Shown here one piece after another: positions 16,747 through 25,256 of a stretch of DNA of 54,820 bases. The stretch is from contig JABDGM010000019.1 in the NCBI GenBank assembly GCA_013286045.1, positions 1 through 54,820 of the forward strand, written 5' to 3'. This stretch comes from Planctomycetota bacterium. GTDB lineage: Bacteria; Planctomycetota; Planctomycetia; Pirellulales; Lacipirellulaceae. The notes under the pieces were generated by a model. That model made no database searches, had not been told where the DNA came from, and saw only the letters and a list, made by a program, of their open reading frames with translations. A program made the translations under genes and the position numbers. The number at the start of each line of letters is the position of its first letter. Within the stretch, counting starts at the first letter, position 1.

Positions 16747-17232
16747 GCCGAGATTCCTAACATTGGGTGGGCGTTGATTCGGCCCAGCCGCATTCGACTA
16801 AAGGCGGCTCGGCGAAAGCCCGCTCTTCCAGGGAATTAGCCCAACCCGCGATACTCGCTGTGGTCGTGTGAACGCACTTTGCCGCGTAAGCTCCGATACA
16901 CCCCATAAGTGTAGGTTACAACAAACGGCATGCTAAACGCGAATTGTCCGTGACACGAAGGCAATCACTTGTACGTCGCGCAAATCGGAACGACTCTTAG
17001 CCTGTGGAATTTCAATGGCCGGTTCAAATTGGATGCCGGAAGATTGAATTCGCGACTAATTCCGTTGGGAGCTTTTTTGTTGATATGAAGGTCGCTGTTG
17101 CCGGTGTCTATACGTCCCGCCGCACCGGGACTGCCGTTTACTCTGGCTCGGTTGCTGCGGTAGATTGCTGGCACTTATGGTGCGCCGGGAGCGGTGCGCC
17201 TCGGCACCAAGTGATCTACGTGAGGAGCTGCT
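16747..17232. other. Intergenic stretch containing a gene relic
   Basis: No intact gene is seen in 486 bases. On the minus strand, 16836-16964 encodes what looks like the last 40 or so residues of a cytochrome bd subunit II (see that entry). The part nearest 17233 must hold the promoter and the GAGGAG ribosome site of the YXWGXW gene. Confidence 0.55.
16836..16964 (-). pseudogene. Relic of the C-terminus of a cytochrome bd oxidase subunit II (cydB)
   Basis: This minus-strand frame has 42 codons, opened by a TGA at 16967-16965 and closed by TAA at 16838-16836. It reads GQFAFSMPFVVTYTYGVYR then SLRGKVRSHDHSEYRGLG. The pattern P-x-V-x-x-Y-T-x-x-x-Y-R-x-x-R-G-K-V is how the last membrane helix and tail of CydB proteins look. 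There is no start codon and nothing CydB-like in any frame upstream, so at most the end of the gene survives. The call rests on a short match and needs a search. Confidence 0.5.
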
Positions 17233-17817
17233 ATGAAACGGAATATCGGCCTGTTGGCATTTGTGGCGATTGTTTTGGTGGTCAGTCAATGGCGTTGGCT
17301 TGCCGCGCAAGTGGTGCCGGAAGAAACGGCGATCGTTTCTCCGACGTACGTTGCGGTTCCGGCGCGGCAGCAGGAAGTAATCACGGAAGCTCCGTCGCCT
17401 CAGTATGTGTGGGTCTCGGGGCAGTGGGAACGGACACCAAGTAGTTGGAGCTGGGCGGCGGGGCATTGGGTGCAGCCGCCGTTTAGTAATGCGTACTGGG
17501 TGCCTGGGTACTGGAGGCACAACTCGGGGCATTTCGTTTGGCAGTCGGCGCATTGGGCGGCCGCGGCACAAGGAGTCGTGGTCCAAAAGCCGGTGACGAT
17601 TCCCCCTGTGTACGCCGAAGTGCAACCGGCGGCGCCCGCGAATGTGACGAATGTTGTGTGGCAGCCCGGTTATTGGGACTGGCGTGGAACTTGGGTGTGG
17701 GTCGCGGGTGAGTACGTGCAAACGACGACGCCGAAAGCTACGTGGGTGCCAGGCGCTTGGGATAGTACAGTGGCCGGGACATGGCGGTGGAATCCGGCGA
17801 ACTGGGCACTGTCCTGA
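17233..17817 (+). CDS. Exported YXWGXW-repeat protein
   Basis: 194 residues with a signal peptide (RNIGLLAFVAIVLVVSQ). The mature part is tryptophan- and proline-rich and made of repeated units such as YVWVSGQWER, WSWAAGHWVQ, YWVPGYWRHN, HFVWQSAHW, VWQPGYWDWRGTW and WVPGAWDS, the signature of YXWGXW-repeat proteins. These are exported and poorly understood, often found in envelope contexts in planctomycetes and proteobacteria. A GAGGAG site lies a few bases before ATG. The next gene is a membrane protein 140 bases away; functional linkage is not shown. Confidence 0.85.
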   Translation: MKRNIGLLAFVAIVLVVSQWRWLAAQVVPEETAIVSPTYVAVPARQQEVITEAPSPQYVWVSGQWERTPSSWSWAAGHWVQPPFSNAYWVPGYWRHNSGHFVWQSAHWAAAAQGVVVQKPVTIPPVYAEVQPAAPANVTNVVWQPGYWDWRGTWVWVAGEYVQTTTPKATWVPGAWDSTVAGTWRWNPANWALS

Positions 17818-17924
17818 TCGGACAGGCTTCTAAATTCAAGAAATACGCGACGCCAACATTGCGGTGAATACTTTCGCTTCGAAATCGCATCGTGGCGTTT
17901 CGGCGGGTGGTCTTCGAACCGCTA

Positions 17925-17957
17925 TTGATTCGTACGTGACGCGGGTATCATGGAGTC
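17925..17957 (+). promoter_or_regulatory. Candidate leaderless promoter of the membrane protein/CopA unit
   Basis: TATCAT at 17946-17951 ends six bases before ATG 17958, inside the word GGTATCATGG that is also found before the gene at 11665 with the same spacing. A TTGATT at 17925-17930 lies 15 bases upstream. A GGAG at 17952-17955 could act as a very short ribosome site if a leader exists. Confidence 0.45.
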
Positions 17958-18710
17958 ATGGCGATTTCAGAACGTACTGCATCGCGGTTGCCAAGTTTTC
18001 TGCAATGGACGGGCACGGGGCGCGCGCTGGTGTTTGTGCTTTCGGCGACGTCGATTTGGTGCCTGCTGGCCGAGATGTATCACTTTCTGGACATGCAGAC
18101 GTTTTTCTATACGATTCTGCTGCCGGCCACGACTGCCTTGTACGGGATTGCCATTCTCGATCGCTTCCGCGGCGATGGGCGACTGTGGCGTGCCGTGGTG
18201 ATTGGCACGCTTGGAGGATTGGTTGGCGCGGTGGCGTACGACATCTTTCGGTTGCCGTTCGTCTTTTCAGACGCGTGGGGGCTGGGGCGGTTTGGTATTC
18301 CGCAGATGCCGTTGTTCAAAGTCTTTCCGCGGTTTGGCGCGATGTTGCTCGGTCAGCCGATCGAACAGCCAAGCTACTCGCTCGCGGCGAATCTTTTTGG
18401 GTGGGCCTATCACTTCTCGAATGGGGCCACGTTTGGCGTAATGTTTGTGGCCATGTATGCCGGCGCACGCGAGGCGTATGGGCAGGCTGTTGGTAAGCCG
18501 GCGGGGGCGATCTTTTGGGCTATGCTGCTGGCGGCGGGCATCGAGGCGTGCCTGCTTGTGTCTCCATACGCGGCGTTTTTCGGGATCGCGATTACGCCGC
18601 GATTCGTAGTGGTCACGCTCACGGCTCATCTTATTTTTGGCGTCGGCTTGGGTGTGTATTACGCATGGCAGGCGTCCCGGTGGCGGTTGGCGGCACCTGT
18701 GGCGGCGTGA
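17958..18710 (+). CDS. Polytopic membrane protein of unknown function
   Basis: 250 residues with about six or seven hydrophobic segments (near residues 20-40, 48-68, 80-100, 155-172, 185-205 and 218-238). Notable patches are AEMYHFLDMQTFFYT, AYDIFRLPFVF and WAYHFSNGATFGVMF, which place histidines and aromatic residues in or next to the membrane. I do not recognise the family. Its stop codon lies six bases before the start of the P1B ATPase, so the two are almost certainly cotranscribed, and a role with that metal pump is a reasonable inference but no more. Confidence 0.8.
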   Translation: MAISERTASRLPSFLQWTGTGRALVFVLSATSIWCLLAEMYHFLDMQTFFYTILLPATTALYGIAILDRFRGDGRLWRAVVIGTLGGLVGAVAYDIFRLPFVFSDAWGLGRFGIPQMPLFKVFPRFGAMLLGQPIEQPSYSLAANLFGWAYHFSNGATFGVMFVAMYAGAREAYGQAVGKPAGAIFWAMLLAAGIEACLLVSPYAAFFGIAITPRFVVVTLTAHLIFGVGLGVYYAWQASRWRLAAPVAA

Positions 18711-18716
18711 AGTAGC

Positions 18717-21191
18717 ATGGACTTCTCGCATCAACTGCCGATCGTTCAGCCGGAAAAAACGGGGGCGACGGATGACACGGTGATCGACCCTGTTTGTGGC
18801 ATGCAGGTCGATAAAGCGACCGCGAAGCACAAGCATACTCACAGTGGCACGACGTATTATTTTTGCTGCCAGTCGTGCGAGAAGAAATTCGCGGCCGATC
18901 CGGAGCATTACCTAAGCGGTAAGAGCGCGGTTCATCACGAACATTCGCACGGCGGTCAGTTACAATCGATCAGCAAAATCGCGACATACACTTGCCCAAT
19001 GCATCCCGAAGTGCGGCAAGCGGGGCCCGGAAGTTGCCCGAAATGCGGGATGGCGCTCGAGCCGGAATCTCCTGAACTTGCGGCGGAGCGTGTCGAATAT
19101 ACGTGCCCGATGCATCCAGAGGTTGTGCAGGACGGGCCTGGGACGTGTCCGAAGTGTGGGATGGCGCTCGAACCGCGGACGGTGACGGCGGAAATTGAGA
19201 ATCCCGAACTCGTCGATATGACACGGCGACTGTGGGTTAGTGCGATTCTTTCTGCGCCGCTGCTGGTGATCGCGATGGGGTCGATGGTGGCGGGCATCCA
19301 CGAATGGCTTGGTGGTCGCACACTTGCATTTGTCGAGTTCGCGCTCGCTACGCCAGTCGTACTCTGGGGCGGTTGGCCGTTCTTTGTGCGGATGTGGCAG
19401 TCGATCGTGAATCGATACCCCAATATGTTCACGTTGATCGGCATCGGTACGGGGACCGCTTATGTTTACAGCGTAGTGGCCGCATTTTTTCCCGAGGTGT
19501 TTCCGGACTCGTTTCGCTCGCACCACGGTGTCGAATTATATTTTGAATCGGCGGCAGTGATCGTGACGCTCGTGCTATTGGGACAGGTGCTCGAGTTGCG
19601 GGCACGCGGTCGAACGGGGGCTGCGATTCGTGCTCTGCTTGGGCTCGCGCCGAAAACGGCGCGGCGAATCAACAAAGATGGAAGCGAAGCGGATGTACCG
19701 CTCGATCAGGTTGTGGCCGGCGACAAGCTTCGGGTGCGGCCGGGTGAAAAGGTGCCGGTGGACGGCGTGGTGGAGGACGGGAGCAGCTTCGTTGATGAGT
19801 CGATGATTTCGGGCGAGCCGGTGCCAGTGGAAAAACAATCGGGCGAGCGGCTCATCGGCGGCACGGTGAACGGTAATGGAAGTTTGGTGATGCGGGCCGA
19901 GCGCGTGGGCAATGAGACGGTGCTCGCGCAGATTGTGCAGATGGTTGCGTCGGCGCAGCGGAGCCGAGCCCCGATTCAGCGACTAGCGGATCGGGTGGCG
20001 ACCTATTTTGTGCCGGCGGTGGTGCTGGCGGCGATTGTCACGTTCATTGTGTGGGCGATTTGGGGTCCTGAGCCTCGGTTCGCATATGCGCTCATCAACT
20101 CGGTAGCGGTGCTGATTATCGCTTGTCCATGCGCGCTGGGCTTGGCGACGCCGATGTCGATCATGGTGGGCGTCGGGCGAGGCGCATCGGCGGGTGTGCT
20201 TGTGAAAGATGCCGAAGTGCTTGAGGTGATGGAACGCGTCAATACGCTCGTCGTCGACAAAACGGGGACGCTGACAGAAGGAAAGCCGCGTCTCGTGACG
20301 GTGAAACCTGTTGACGGTTGGTCGGAACGCGACCTGTTGCGGTTGGCGGGGAGCTTGGAGCGGGCGAGTGAGCATCCCCTGGCGGCGGCAATTGCAAAGG
20401 GTGCGGCGGAGCGGGGCGCTGCGTGGGTCGATGTATCGGATTTCGAGTCGGCGACGGGCGCCGGAGTACGGGGGCGTGTTGACGGTAAATTAGTTGCGAT
20501 TGGGAATCGTGCGTTCGTTGAAAAGCAATCGGGCGGAAGTAGTGGGGATGACGCGGCCGATTCTCTGCGGGGCGACGGTCAGACGGTGATGTATGTGAGT
20601 GTCGACGGCAAACTGGCTGGATTGCTCGGAGTTGCAGATCCAATCAAAGAGAGTACTCCGGAGGCACTTCGGGCGCTACGCGGGGAAGGCGTGGAGATCA
20701 CTGTCGCTACGGGCGACAACCGAGTAACAGCGGAAGCCGTGGCGAAGAGCTTGGGCGTGTCGTCGATTGAAGCCGAGGTATCGCCGGCGGATAAGCGGGC
20801 GCTCGTACAGAAGCTGAAGTCGCAGGGAAGGATCGTGGCGATGGCGGGGGACGGCATCAACGATGCGCCGGCGCTCGCGGAAGCAGATGTTGGCATCGCG
20901 ATGGGGGCTGGCACGGACGTGGCCGTGGAGAGTGCGGGGGCTACACTCATCCAGGGCGACTTGCGGGCGATCGTGCGGCTGCGGCGGTTGAGCGAAGGTG
21001 TGATGCGGAACATCCGGCAGAACTTGTTCTTCGCGTTTGTTTACAACGTGCTGGGTGTGCCGATTGCGGCGGGGATTTTGTATCCATTCTTTGGGGTCCT
21101 GCTCAACCCGATGATCGCGGCGGCGGCGATGAGTTTTAGTTCGGTGTCGGTGATTGCCAACGCGCTGCGGTTGCGGAATCTGAAGCTCTGA
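18717..21191 (+). CDS. copA: P1B-type heavy-metal ATPase, copper-like, with YHS and tandem metal-binding domains
   Basis: An 824-residue inner-membrane pump that uses ATP to export metal, most likely Cu(I). In order: a YHS-type domain (residues 23-70; PVCGMQVD, then [11 protein letters not shown]), a His-rich stretch HHEHSHGG, and two heavy-metal-binding modules with YTCPMHPEV and [10 protein letters not shown] (91-116 and 128-153). Then come eight membrane segments, the A-domain SGEPVPVEK, the intramembrane [11 protein letters not shown] (CPC, near 470), the phosphorylation site DKTGTLTEG (near 513) and [10 protein letters not shown] (near 711). The usual ferredoxin-like HMA domain with GMTCxxC is absent. 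The CPC motif and domain set fit CopA/CopB-like pumps. It follows the membrane protein gene by six bases. Confidence 0.95.
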   Translation: MDFSHQLPIVQPEKTGATDDTVIDPVCGMQVDKATAKHKHTHSGTTYYFCCQSCEKKFAADPEHYLSGKSAVHHEHSHGGQLQSISKIATYTCPMHPEVRQAGPGSCPKCGMALEPESPELAAERVEYTCPMHPEVVQDGPGTCPKCGMALEPRTVTAEIENPELVDMTRRLWVSAILSAPLLVIAMGSMVAGIHEWLGGRTLAFVEFALATPVVLWGGWPFFVRMWQSIVNRYPNMFTLIGIGTGTAYVYSVVAAFFPEVFPDSFRSHHGVELYFESAAVIVTLVLLGQVLELRARGRTGAAIRALLGLAPKTARRINKDGSEADVPLDQVVAGDKLRVRPGEKVPVDGVVEDGSSFVDESMISGEPVPVEKQSGERLIGGTVNGNGSLVMRAERVGNETVLAQIVQMVASAQRSRAPIQRLADRVATYFVPAVVLAAIVTFIVWAIWGPEPRFAYALINSVAVLIIACPCALGLATPMSIMVGVGRGASAGVLVKDAEVLEVMERVNTLVVDKTGTLTEGKPRLVTVKPVDGWSERDLLRLAGSLERASEHPLAAAIAKGAAERGAAWVDVSDFESATGAGVRGRVDGKLVAIGNRAFVEKQSGGSSGDDAADSLRGDGQTVMYVSVDGKLAGLLGVADPIKESTPEALRALRGEGVEITVATGDNRVTAEAVAKSLGVSSIEAEVSPADKRALVQKLKSQGRIVAMAGDGINDAPALAEADVGIAMGAGTDVAVESAGATLIQGDLRAIVRLRRLSEGVMRNIRQNLFFAFVYNVLGVPIAAGILYPFFGVLLNPMIAAAAMSFSSVSVIANALRLRNLKL

Positions 21192-21244
21192 GCAATTTTT
21201 TTGAGGTGGGTATTGCATGATTCCGTAGGCAGCGGTATTTTACC

Positions 21245-21259
21245 AATTAGTTAATTAAC
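21245..21259. promoter_or_regulatory. Palindromic site before the ArsR gene
   Basis: GTTAATTAAC at 21250-21259 is a perfect ten-base palindrome 17 bases before the ArsR start, inside AATTAGTTAATTAAC. ArsR-type repressors commonly bind such A/T-rich dyads at their own promoter. A close relative, AATTAGTTAACAAAC, lies at 26069-26083. Confidence 0.5.
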
Positions 21260-21275
21260 CATACGGTGAATAACG

Positions 21276-21623
21276 ATGCCAACCGATCAACTTAGTTCGA
21301 CATTTGCAGCACTGGCGGATCCCACGCGGCGGGCGATTTTGGGAAAGCTGACGCGTGGTGAAAAGTCGGTCTCTGAGCTGGCGAAGCCATTCAAAATGAG
21401 TATGCCAGCCGTATCGAAGCATCTGAAGGTGCTGGAGCGGGCTGGGCTGATTGAACGGAGTCGCGACGCGCAGTGGCGACCTTGCCGGTTGAAGCCGCGG
21501 CGGCTTAAGGCGGCGTCGGAGTGGCTCGATGGTTATCGCCAGTTTTGGGAGCAGAGCCTCGATCGGCTGGAAGCGTATTTGAAAGAGATTCAGCAGGGGG
21601 GAAACGATGATCGTAAAAAATAA
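21276..21623 (+). CDS. ArsR-family regulator of the SRPBCC-linked type
   Basis: 115 residues with the winged helix-turn-helix FAALADPTRRAILGKL, then PFKMSMPAVSKHLKVLERAG (about residues 34-53) and the wing RSRDAQWRPCRLKPRRL. The only cysteine is in the wing and there is no alpha3 or alpha5 metal site, so it is not a metal sensor, despite lying just after a copper pump. This subgroup is regularly paired with SRPBCC genes, as here: the next gene starts 17 bases inside its end. It probably represses its own operon through the palindrome at 21250. Confidence 0.92.
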   Translation: MPTDQLSSTFAALADPTRRAILGKLTRGEKSVSELAKPFKMSMPAVSKHLKVLERAGLIERSRDAQWRPCRLKPRRLKAASEWLDGYRQFWEQSLDRLEAYLKEIQQGGNDDRKK

Positions 21624-22095
21624 GGCTGAGAACGTAGCGGCGGAATCGACCGAGACTGCCGACATGGAACGAGACATCGTTAATCGACGGTTGTTCGATG
21701 CGCCGCGCGACCGAGTGTTTCGAGCGTTTAGCGATCCGGGCTTACTTGCAACATGGTGGGGGCCGAATGGGTTTACAAACACGATCCACGAGTTTGACCT
21801 ACGGCCCGCGGGGAAGTGGCGACTGACAATGCACGGCCCGAACGGTGCTGACTACGAGAACGAAAGCGTGTTTCGCCAGGTTGCACCTCCGGAGCGGATT
21901 GTGTTTACGCATCTTGAACCAGTTCATCGCTTCGATATGACGATGGATTTTGGAGAGTCGAACGGTCAAACGACGCTTACGTGGCGAATGCGATTTGACT
22001 CTGTGGAGGAATGCGCGAAGGTTCGGCCATTTATCGAGGCAGCGAACGAGCAGACTTTCGACCGGCTTGCGGAGTGTCTTCGCAAAATGGTTTGA
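21607..22095 (+). CDS. SRPBCC/AHSA1-like protein 1
   Basis: 162 residues of the SRPBCC fold (helix-grip, AHSA1 branch), a hydrophobic pocket that binds lipids or aromatic ligands. Marks are RLFDAPRDRVFRAFSDP, TWWGPNGFTNTIHEFDLRPAG and GWRLTMHGPNG-like KWRLTMHGPNG. Activity and ligand are unknown. The start overlaps the end of the ArsR gene, indicating translational coupling. An internal ATG at residue 20 (MERDIVNRR) would give the more usual length, so the real start might be there. Confidence 0.85.
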   Translation: MIVKNKAENVAAESTETADMERDIVNRRLFDAPRDRVFRAFSDPGLLATWWGPNGFTNTIHEFDLRPAGKWRLTMHGPNGADYENESVFRQVAPPERIVFTHLEPVHRFDMTMDFGESNGQTTLTWRMRFDSVEECAKVRPFIEAANEQTFDRLAECLRKMV

Positions 22096-22147
22096 CGATT
22101 GCGGGTGGTGGCCGTGGGGAATTATTTTCAATCGTAGTGAGGCTGAA

Positions 22148-22618
22148 ATGAGCACAGAAGATACATCGGATCGAGAAATGGTGATCACGCGCACGGTCGA
22201 CGCGCCGCGCGAGTTGGTGTGGAAGGTGTGGACGGAGCCGGAGCACGTGGCGAAGTGGTGGGGGCCGAATGGGTTTTCGACGACGATCGAAAAGATGGAG
22301 GTGCGGCCGGGTGGTGTGTGGAAGCACACGATGCACGGACCGGACGGCACCGACTACCCCAATAAAAGTACGTTCATCGAAGTAGTGAAACCGGAACGTA
22401 TTGTGATGGCGCACGGCGGCACTACCCCGGGAAAGAAGGCAGTCAGCTTTCACGCCACTTGGACTTTCGAAGAGGTTGGAAAAAATCAAACCAAAGTGAC
22501 GCTGCACAACGTGTTCCCCTCGAAAGAGGAACTGGATCGCGTGATTCGCGAATTCGGTGCGGCCGAAGGCGGCAAGCAGACCCTTGCCCGGCTGGGCGAG
22601 TACGTGAGTAAAATGTAG
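22148..22618 (+). CDS. SRPBCC/AHSA1-like protein 2
   Basis: 156 residues, the same family as its neighbour: TRTVDAPRELVWKVWTEPEH, AKWWGPNGFSTTIEKMEVRPG, and KHTMHGPDGTDYPNK. The two share the WWGPNGF and MHGPxGxDY blocks, so they arose by duplication. The frame is open far upstream into the first SRPBCC gene, but ATG 22148 is where the family starts. It is the third gene of the ArsR unit, which ends at a perfect hairpin 13 bases further on. Confidence 0.85.
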   Translation: MSTEDTSDREMVITRTVDAPRELVWKVWTEPEHVAKWWGPNGFSTTIEKMEVRPGGVWKHTMHGPDGTDYPNKSTFIEVVKPERIVMAHGGTTPGKKAVSFHATWTFEEVGKNQTKVTLHNVFPSKEELDRVIREFGAAEGGKQTLARLGEYVSKM

Positions 22619-22630
22619 TCGCCTGCTGTA

Positions 22631-22651
22631 GCCGGCCTCTAAGAGGCCGGC
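22631..22651. terminator. Hairpin after the ArsR-SRPBCC unit
   Basis: GCCGGCCTC-TAA-GAGGCCGGC is a perfect nine-pair GC-rich stem with a three-base loop. It lacks a T-run on either side, so it may be a dispersed palindrome used as a terminator. Confidence 0.5.
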
Positions 22652-22721
22652 CGCGTTGGTGAATCGCCCGGGTCATAGACCCCAGCTGCAGTTTTTGTCG
22701 CGACTAGCTAAGCGGTGGACG

Positions 22722-23975
22722 ATGAGCACGAGTGCAAGCGCGATTGACGTACGAAGCGCGGTAGGCGAATTCTATCGCACGGAGTCGCGGCGTGTGTTTG
22801 CGACGCTCGTGCGGCTGCTCGGTGATTTCGATCTCGCGGAAGAAGCGGTACACGACGCGTTTGCGGCGGCGCTCAAGCAGTGGCCCACGGAGGGTGTTCC
22901 GGAGAATCCGCGGGCGTGGCTGGTTTCGGCGGGGCGCTTTAAGGCGATCGACGGAATGCGCCGGCGGGCGCGGTTTGATGCGTCGCTCGGGGAACTGGCG
23001 GAGCGGATCGAGGCGCGGACGAGCGCGAGCGGTGGAGCGGACCTTGATCTTGTCGAGGACGATCGTCTGCGGCTGATTTTTACGTGTTGCCATCCGGCGC
23101 TTGCGCCCGAGCATCAGGTTGCGCTTACGCTTCGGGAAGTGTGCGGGCTGACGACCGAGGCGATCGCGAGCGCATTCCTGGTGACGCCGGCGACCCTTGC
23201 ACAGCGGATCGTGCGCGCGAAGGCGAAGATTCGGGATGCGGGGATTCCGTATCAAGTGCCATCGCGCGAGGAATTGCCCGACCGGATCGAGACGGTTTTG
23301 CAGGTCGTGTACCTCGTGTTCAACGAAGGGTACTCGGCGTCGTCGGGTGACGCGCTCACGCGGCCGGATCTTTCCCGCGAGGCGATTCGGTTGGGGCGGT
23401 TGTTGTTGGAACTGTTGCCGGAGTCGGAAGTGATCGGGCTCTTGGCGCTAATGCTGTTGCACGAATCGCGACGAGCCGCGCGGACATCGGCGACGGGCGA
23501 AATTGTTCTACTGGACGATCAGGATCGGTCGTTGTGGAACCGTGAGCAGATTGCGGAAGGGGAGTCGCTCGTCGAGCGGGCCATGGCGTCGGCGGACGTC
23601 GGGCCGTATGTGATTCAAGCGGCGATTGCGGCGGTGCACGCAAGCGCGGAAAACGCGAAGGCGACTGACTGGGCGCAGATCGTGTCGTTGTACGATTTGC
23701 TTACGCGAGTCGTGCCGTCGCCGGTCGTCGAATTAAATCGAGCGGTTGCGGTGGCGATGCGTGATGGGCCGACCGCGGGGCTTTCAGCCATCGACGCGAT
23801 TTTGGATCGTGGCGAATTGGTCGACTATCATCTTGCCCATGCCGCGCGAGCGGATTTGTGCCGGCGTTTGGGGCGGACGGCTGATGCTCGCAATGCTTAC
23901 AAGCAGGCTTTGTCGCTCGCTCGGCAGGAGCCGGAACGGCGATTTCTTGAAGGCCGGCTGGCTGAATTGGCGTAA
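22722..23975 (+). CDS. ECF42-type RNA polymerase sigma factor with TPR-like C-terminal domain
   Basis: 417 residues. Region 2 runs over about residues 10-80 (FYRTESRRVFATLVRLLGDF, EAVHDAFAAALKQWP, NPRAWLVSAGRFKAIDGMRR). Region 4 is at about 105-165 (RLIFTCCHPALAPEHQVALT, then GLTTEAIASAFLVTPATLAQ). After it comes a 240-residue helical extension with LQVVYLVFNEGYSASSG, LLHESRRAAR and repeat-like helices, the mark of ECF42. These sigma factors have no anti-sigma factor and are usually next to DGPF/YCII genes; here three such genes follow. A promoter pattern reported for ECF42 (TGTCGA, then CGA/TC) is present before two of them. The start ATG 22722 is the one consistent with family length. Confidence 0.93.
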   Translation: MSTSASAIDVRSAVGEFYRTESRRVFATLVRLLGDFDLAEEAVHDAFAAALKQWPTEGVPENPRAWLVSAGRFKAIDGMRRRARFDASLGELAERIEARTSASGGADLDLVEDDRLRLIFTCCHPALAPEHQVALTLREVCGLTTEAIASAFLVTPATLAQRIVRAKAKIRDAGIPYQVPSREELPDRIETVLQVVYLVFNEGYSASSGDALTRPDLSREAIRLGRLLLELLPESEVIGLLALMLLHESRRAARTSATGEIVLLDDQDRSLWNREQIAEGESLVERAMASADVGPYVIQAAIAAVHASAENAKATDWAQIVSLYDLLTRVVPSPVVELNRAVAVAMRDGPTAGLSAIDAILDRGELVDYHLAHAARADLCRRLGRTADARNAYKQALSLARQEPERRFLEGRLAELA

Positions 23976-24024
23976 GTCGCGGAATTGCAGCGACTTCTGG
24001 TTCTCGAGAAAGTTTCCACGCACT

Positions 24025-24051
24025 TGTCGAATTCGACGTCTTCCGGGCGAC
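24025..24051 (+). promoter_or_regulatory. Candidate ECF42 promoter of DGPF gene 1
   Basis: TGTCGA at 24025-24030, 17 bases, then CGAC at 24048-24051. The -35 and -10 words match those described for the ECF42 group. The start codon is about 67 bases downstream. Confidence 0.65.
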
Positions 24052-24118
24052 TATAGGGTGTAACGCAGCTGCTAGTAACCAAATCAAAAATCAAAGATTC
24101 AAATACAAGGATACGGAC

Positions 24119-24556
24119 ATGAGATTCATGGTGATTGTTAAGGCGTCGAAAGATTCGGAAGCGGGCAAGTTGCCGGAACCGGAATTGCTTGAGGCGATGG
24201 GCAAGTTCAACGAGGAGCTCGTGAAGGCGGGCGTCATGCTTTCGGGCGATGGTTTGCAGGCCAGCTCGAAGGGGGCGCGTGTGCGATTTTCGGGCAGCAA
24301 GCGGACGGTGATTGATGGGCCGTTCGCGGAGACGAAAGAACTCGTCGCAGGGTTCTGGATGTGGAAGTGCAAGTCGCTGGCCGAGGCGATTGATTGGGTG
24401 AAGAAGTGTCCGAATCCGCACCCGGATAACGAGAGCGAGCTGGAGATTCGTCAGGTGTTCGAGTTCGAGGACTTCGATGAGAAAATGACGCCGGAGATTC
24501 GTGAACAGCACGAGGGTGTGGCGAAGCAGATCGAGAAGAATACGGCGAAGAAGTGA
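24119..24556 (+). CDS. DGPF/YCII-domain protein 1
   Basis: 145 residues of the YCII (YciI-like, DGPF) family: a ferredoxin-like alpha/beta barrel. It opens with MRFMVIVKASKDSE and has the signature IDGPFAETKELVAGFW at about residues 61-76. The C-terminal 30 residues are charged. The biochemical activity of DGPF proteins is not established; they are the usual partners of ECF42 sigma factors. An ECF42-like promoter lies 67 bases upstream. It is the first DGPF gene after the sigma factor. Confidence 0.9.
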   Translation: MRFMVIVKASKDSEAGKLPEPELLEAMGKFNEELVKAGVMLSGDGLQASSKGARVRFSGSKRTVIDGPFAETKELVAGFWMWKCKSLAEAIDWVKKCPNPHPDNESELEIRQVFEFEDFDEKMTPEIREQHEGVAKQIEKNTAKK

Positions 24557-24661
24557 GGAGGCATTTAGCCACAGAGAGAAGAGAAGAATGGTTTGATAAG
24601 TTTTCTCGGTGATCTCCGTGTCCTGTGTGTCGAGTGAATGAATTCTGCTGGGAAATGTAAG
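24557..24661. repeat. Intergenic CACAGAG-type repeat
   Basis: The stretch begins with TTAGCCACAGAGAGAAGAGA and ends with the reverse sense CTCCGTGTCCTGTGTGTCGAG. This is the CACAGAG/CACGGAG word family found dispersed between genes in many planctomycete genomes; a relative lies at 41733-41765. Confidence 0.55.
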
Positions 24662-25153
24662 ATGAAGAATATTGCTACTTGTTTGTGGTTTGATGATCGG
24701 GCAGGGGAGGCGGCGGAGTTATATACGTCGATCTTCAAGAATTCGAAGATCAAGCACACTTCGTACTTTGGTGAGGCGGGCAAGGAGCACCATCGGCGGC
24801 CTGTTGGGTCGGTGATGGCTGTGGACTTTGAGCTCGATGGCAGAGGATTTACGGCGCTCAATGGCGGGCCGCTGTTTAAGTTCACTGAGGCGATCTCATT
24901 GCAAGTGATGTGCGAGTCGCAGGAAGAGGTGGACTACTACTGGGAGAAGTTAGGGCAGGGAGGCGACCCGAAGGCTCAGAATTGTGGGTGGCTCAAGGAT
25001 AAGTTTGGGCTGAGCTGGCAAATTATTCCTACTGCGTTCACTGAAATCATGAACGGGCCTGATTTCGAGAGGTCGCAACGCGCACTGGGCGCGGTAATGG
25101 AAATGGAGAAGTTCGACATTGCGGCGATTCTTAAGGCGGCTGCCGGAAAATAA
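24662..25153 (+). CDS. VOC-superfamily protein (PhnB-like) 1
   Basis: 163 residues. It starts KNIATCLWFDDRAGEAAELY and continues SIFKNSKI, typical of the PhnB-like branch once called 3-demethylubiquinone methyltransferase, now seen as a vicinal-oxygen-chelate fold. MAVDFELDGRGFTALNGGP and SWQIIPTAFTEIMNGPD are family-typical. A metal site cannot be confirmed and no activity is known. Many such genes sit near DGPF and SRPBCC genes. The TTG at 24638 upstream is less likely as a start. Confidence 0.87.
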   Translation: MKNIATCLWFDDRAGEAAELYTSIFKNSKIKHTSYFGEAGKEHHRRPVGSVMAVDFELDGRGFTALNGGPLFKFTEAISLQVMCESQEEVDYYWEKLGQGGDPKAQNCGWLKDKFGLSWQIIPTAFTEIMNGPDFERSQRALGAVMEMEKFDIAAILKAAAGK

Positions 25154-25173
25154 CTTGAAATAATCTGGTGACG

Positions 25174-25200
25174 CGTCGAAATGGAGCGATTCTGATCGAC
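25174..25200 (+). promoter_or_regulatory. Candidate ECF42 promoter of DGPF genes 2 and 3
   Basis: CGTCGA at 25174-25179, 17 bases, then CGAC at 25197-25200. This has the same GTCGA core and exactly the same spacing as the site at 24025. The start codon at 25257 is 56 bases downstream. Confidence 0.6.
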
Positions 25201-25256
25201 CAATTGATAAATAGCCCGTCCCGACGACAGAATTAGTACTCGGAGGATTGATTGCC

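Noticed and set aside
21276..21623. ArsR regulator as metal sensor of the copper pump
   Set aside because: It has no metal-binding cysteine pair and is coupled to SRPBCC genes, the usual partners of its subgroup.
24628..24633. TGTCGA before the first PhnB-like gene as an ECF42 promoter
   Set aside because: No CGAC or CGTC lies at the right distance; the word falls in a dispersed repeat.
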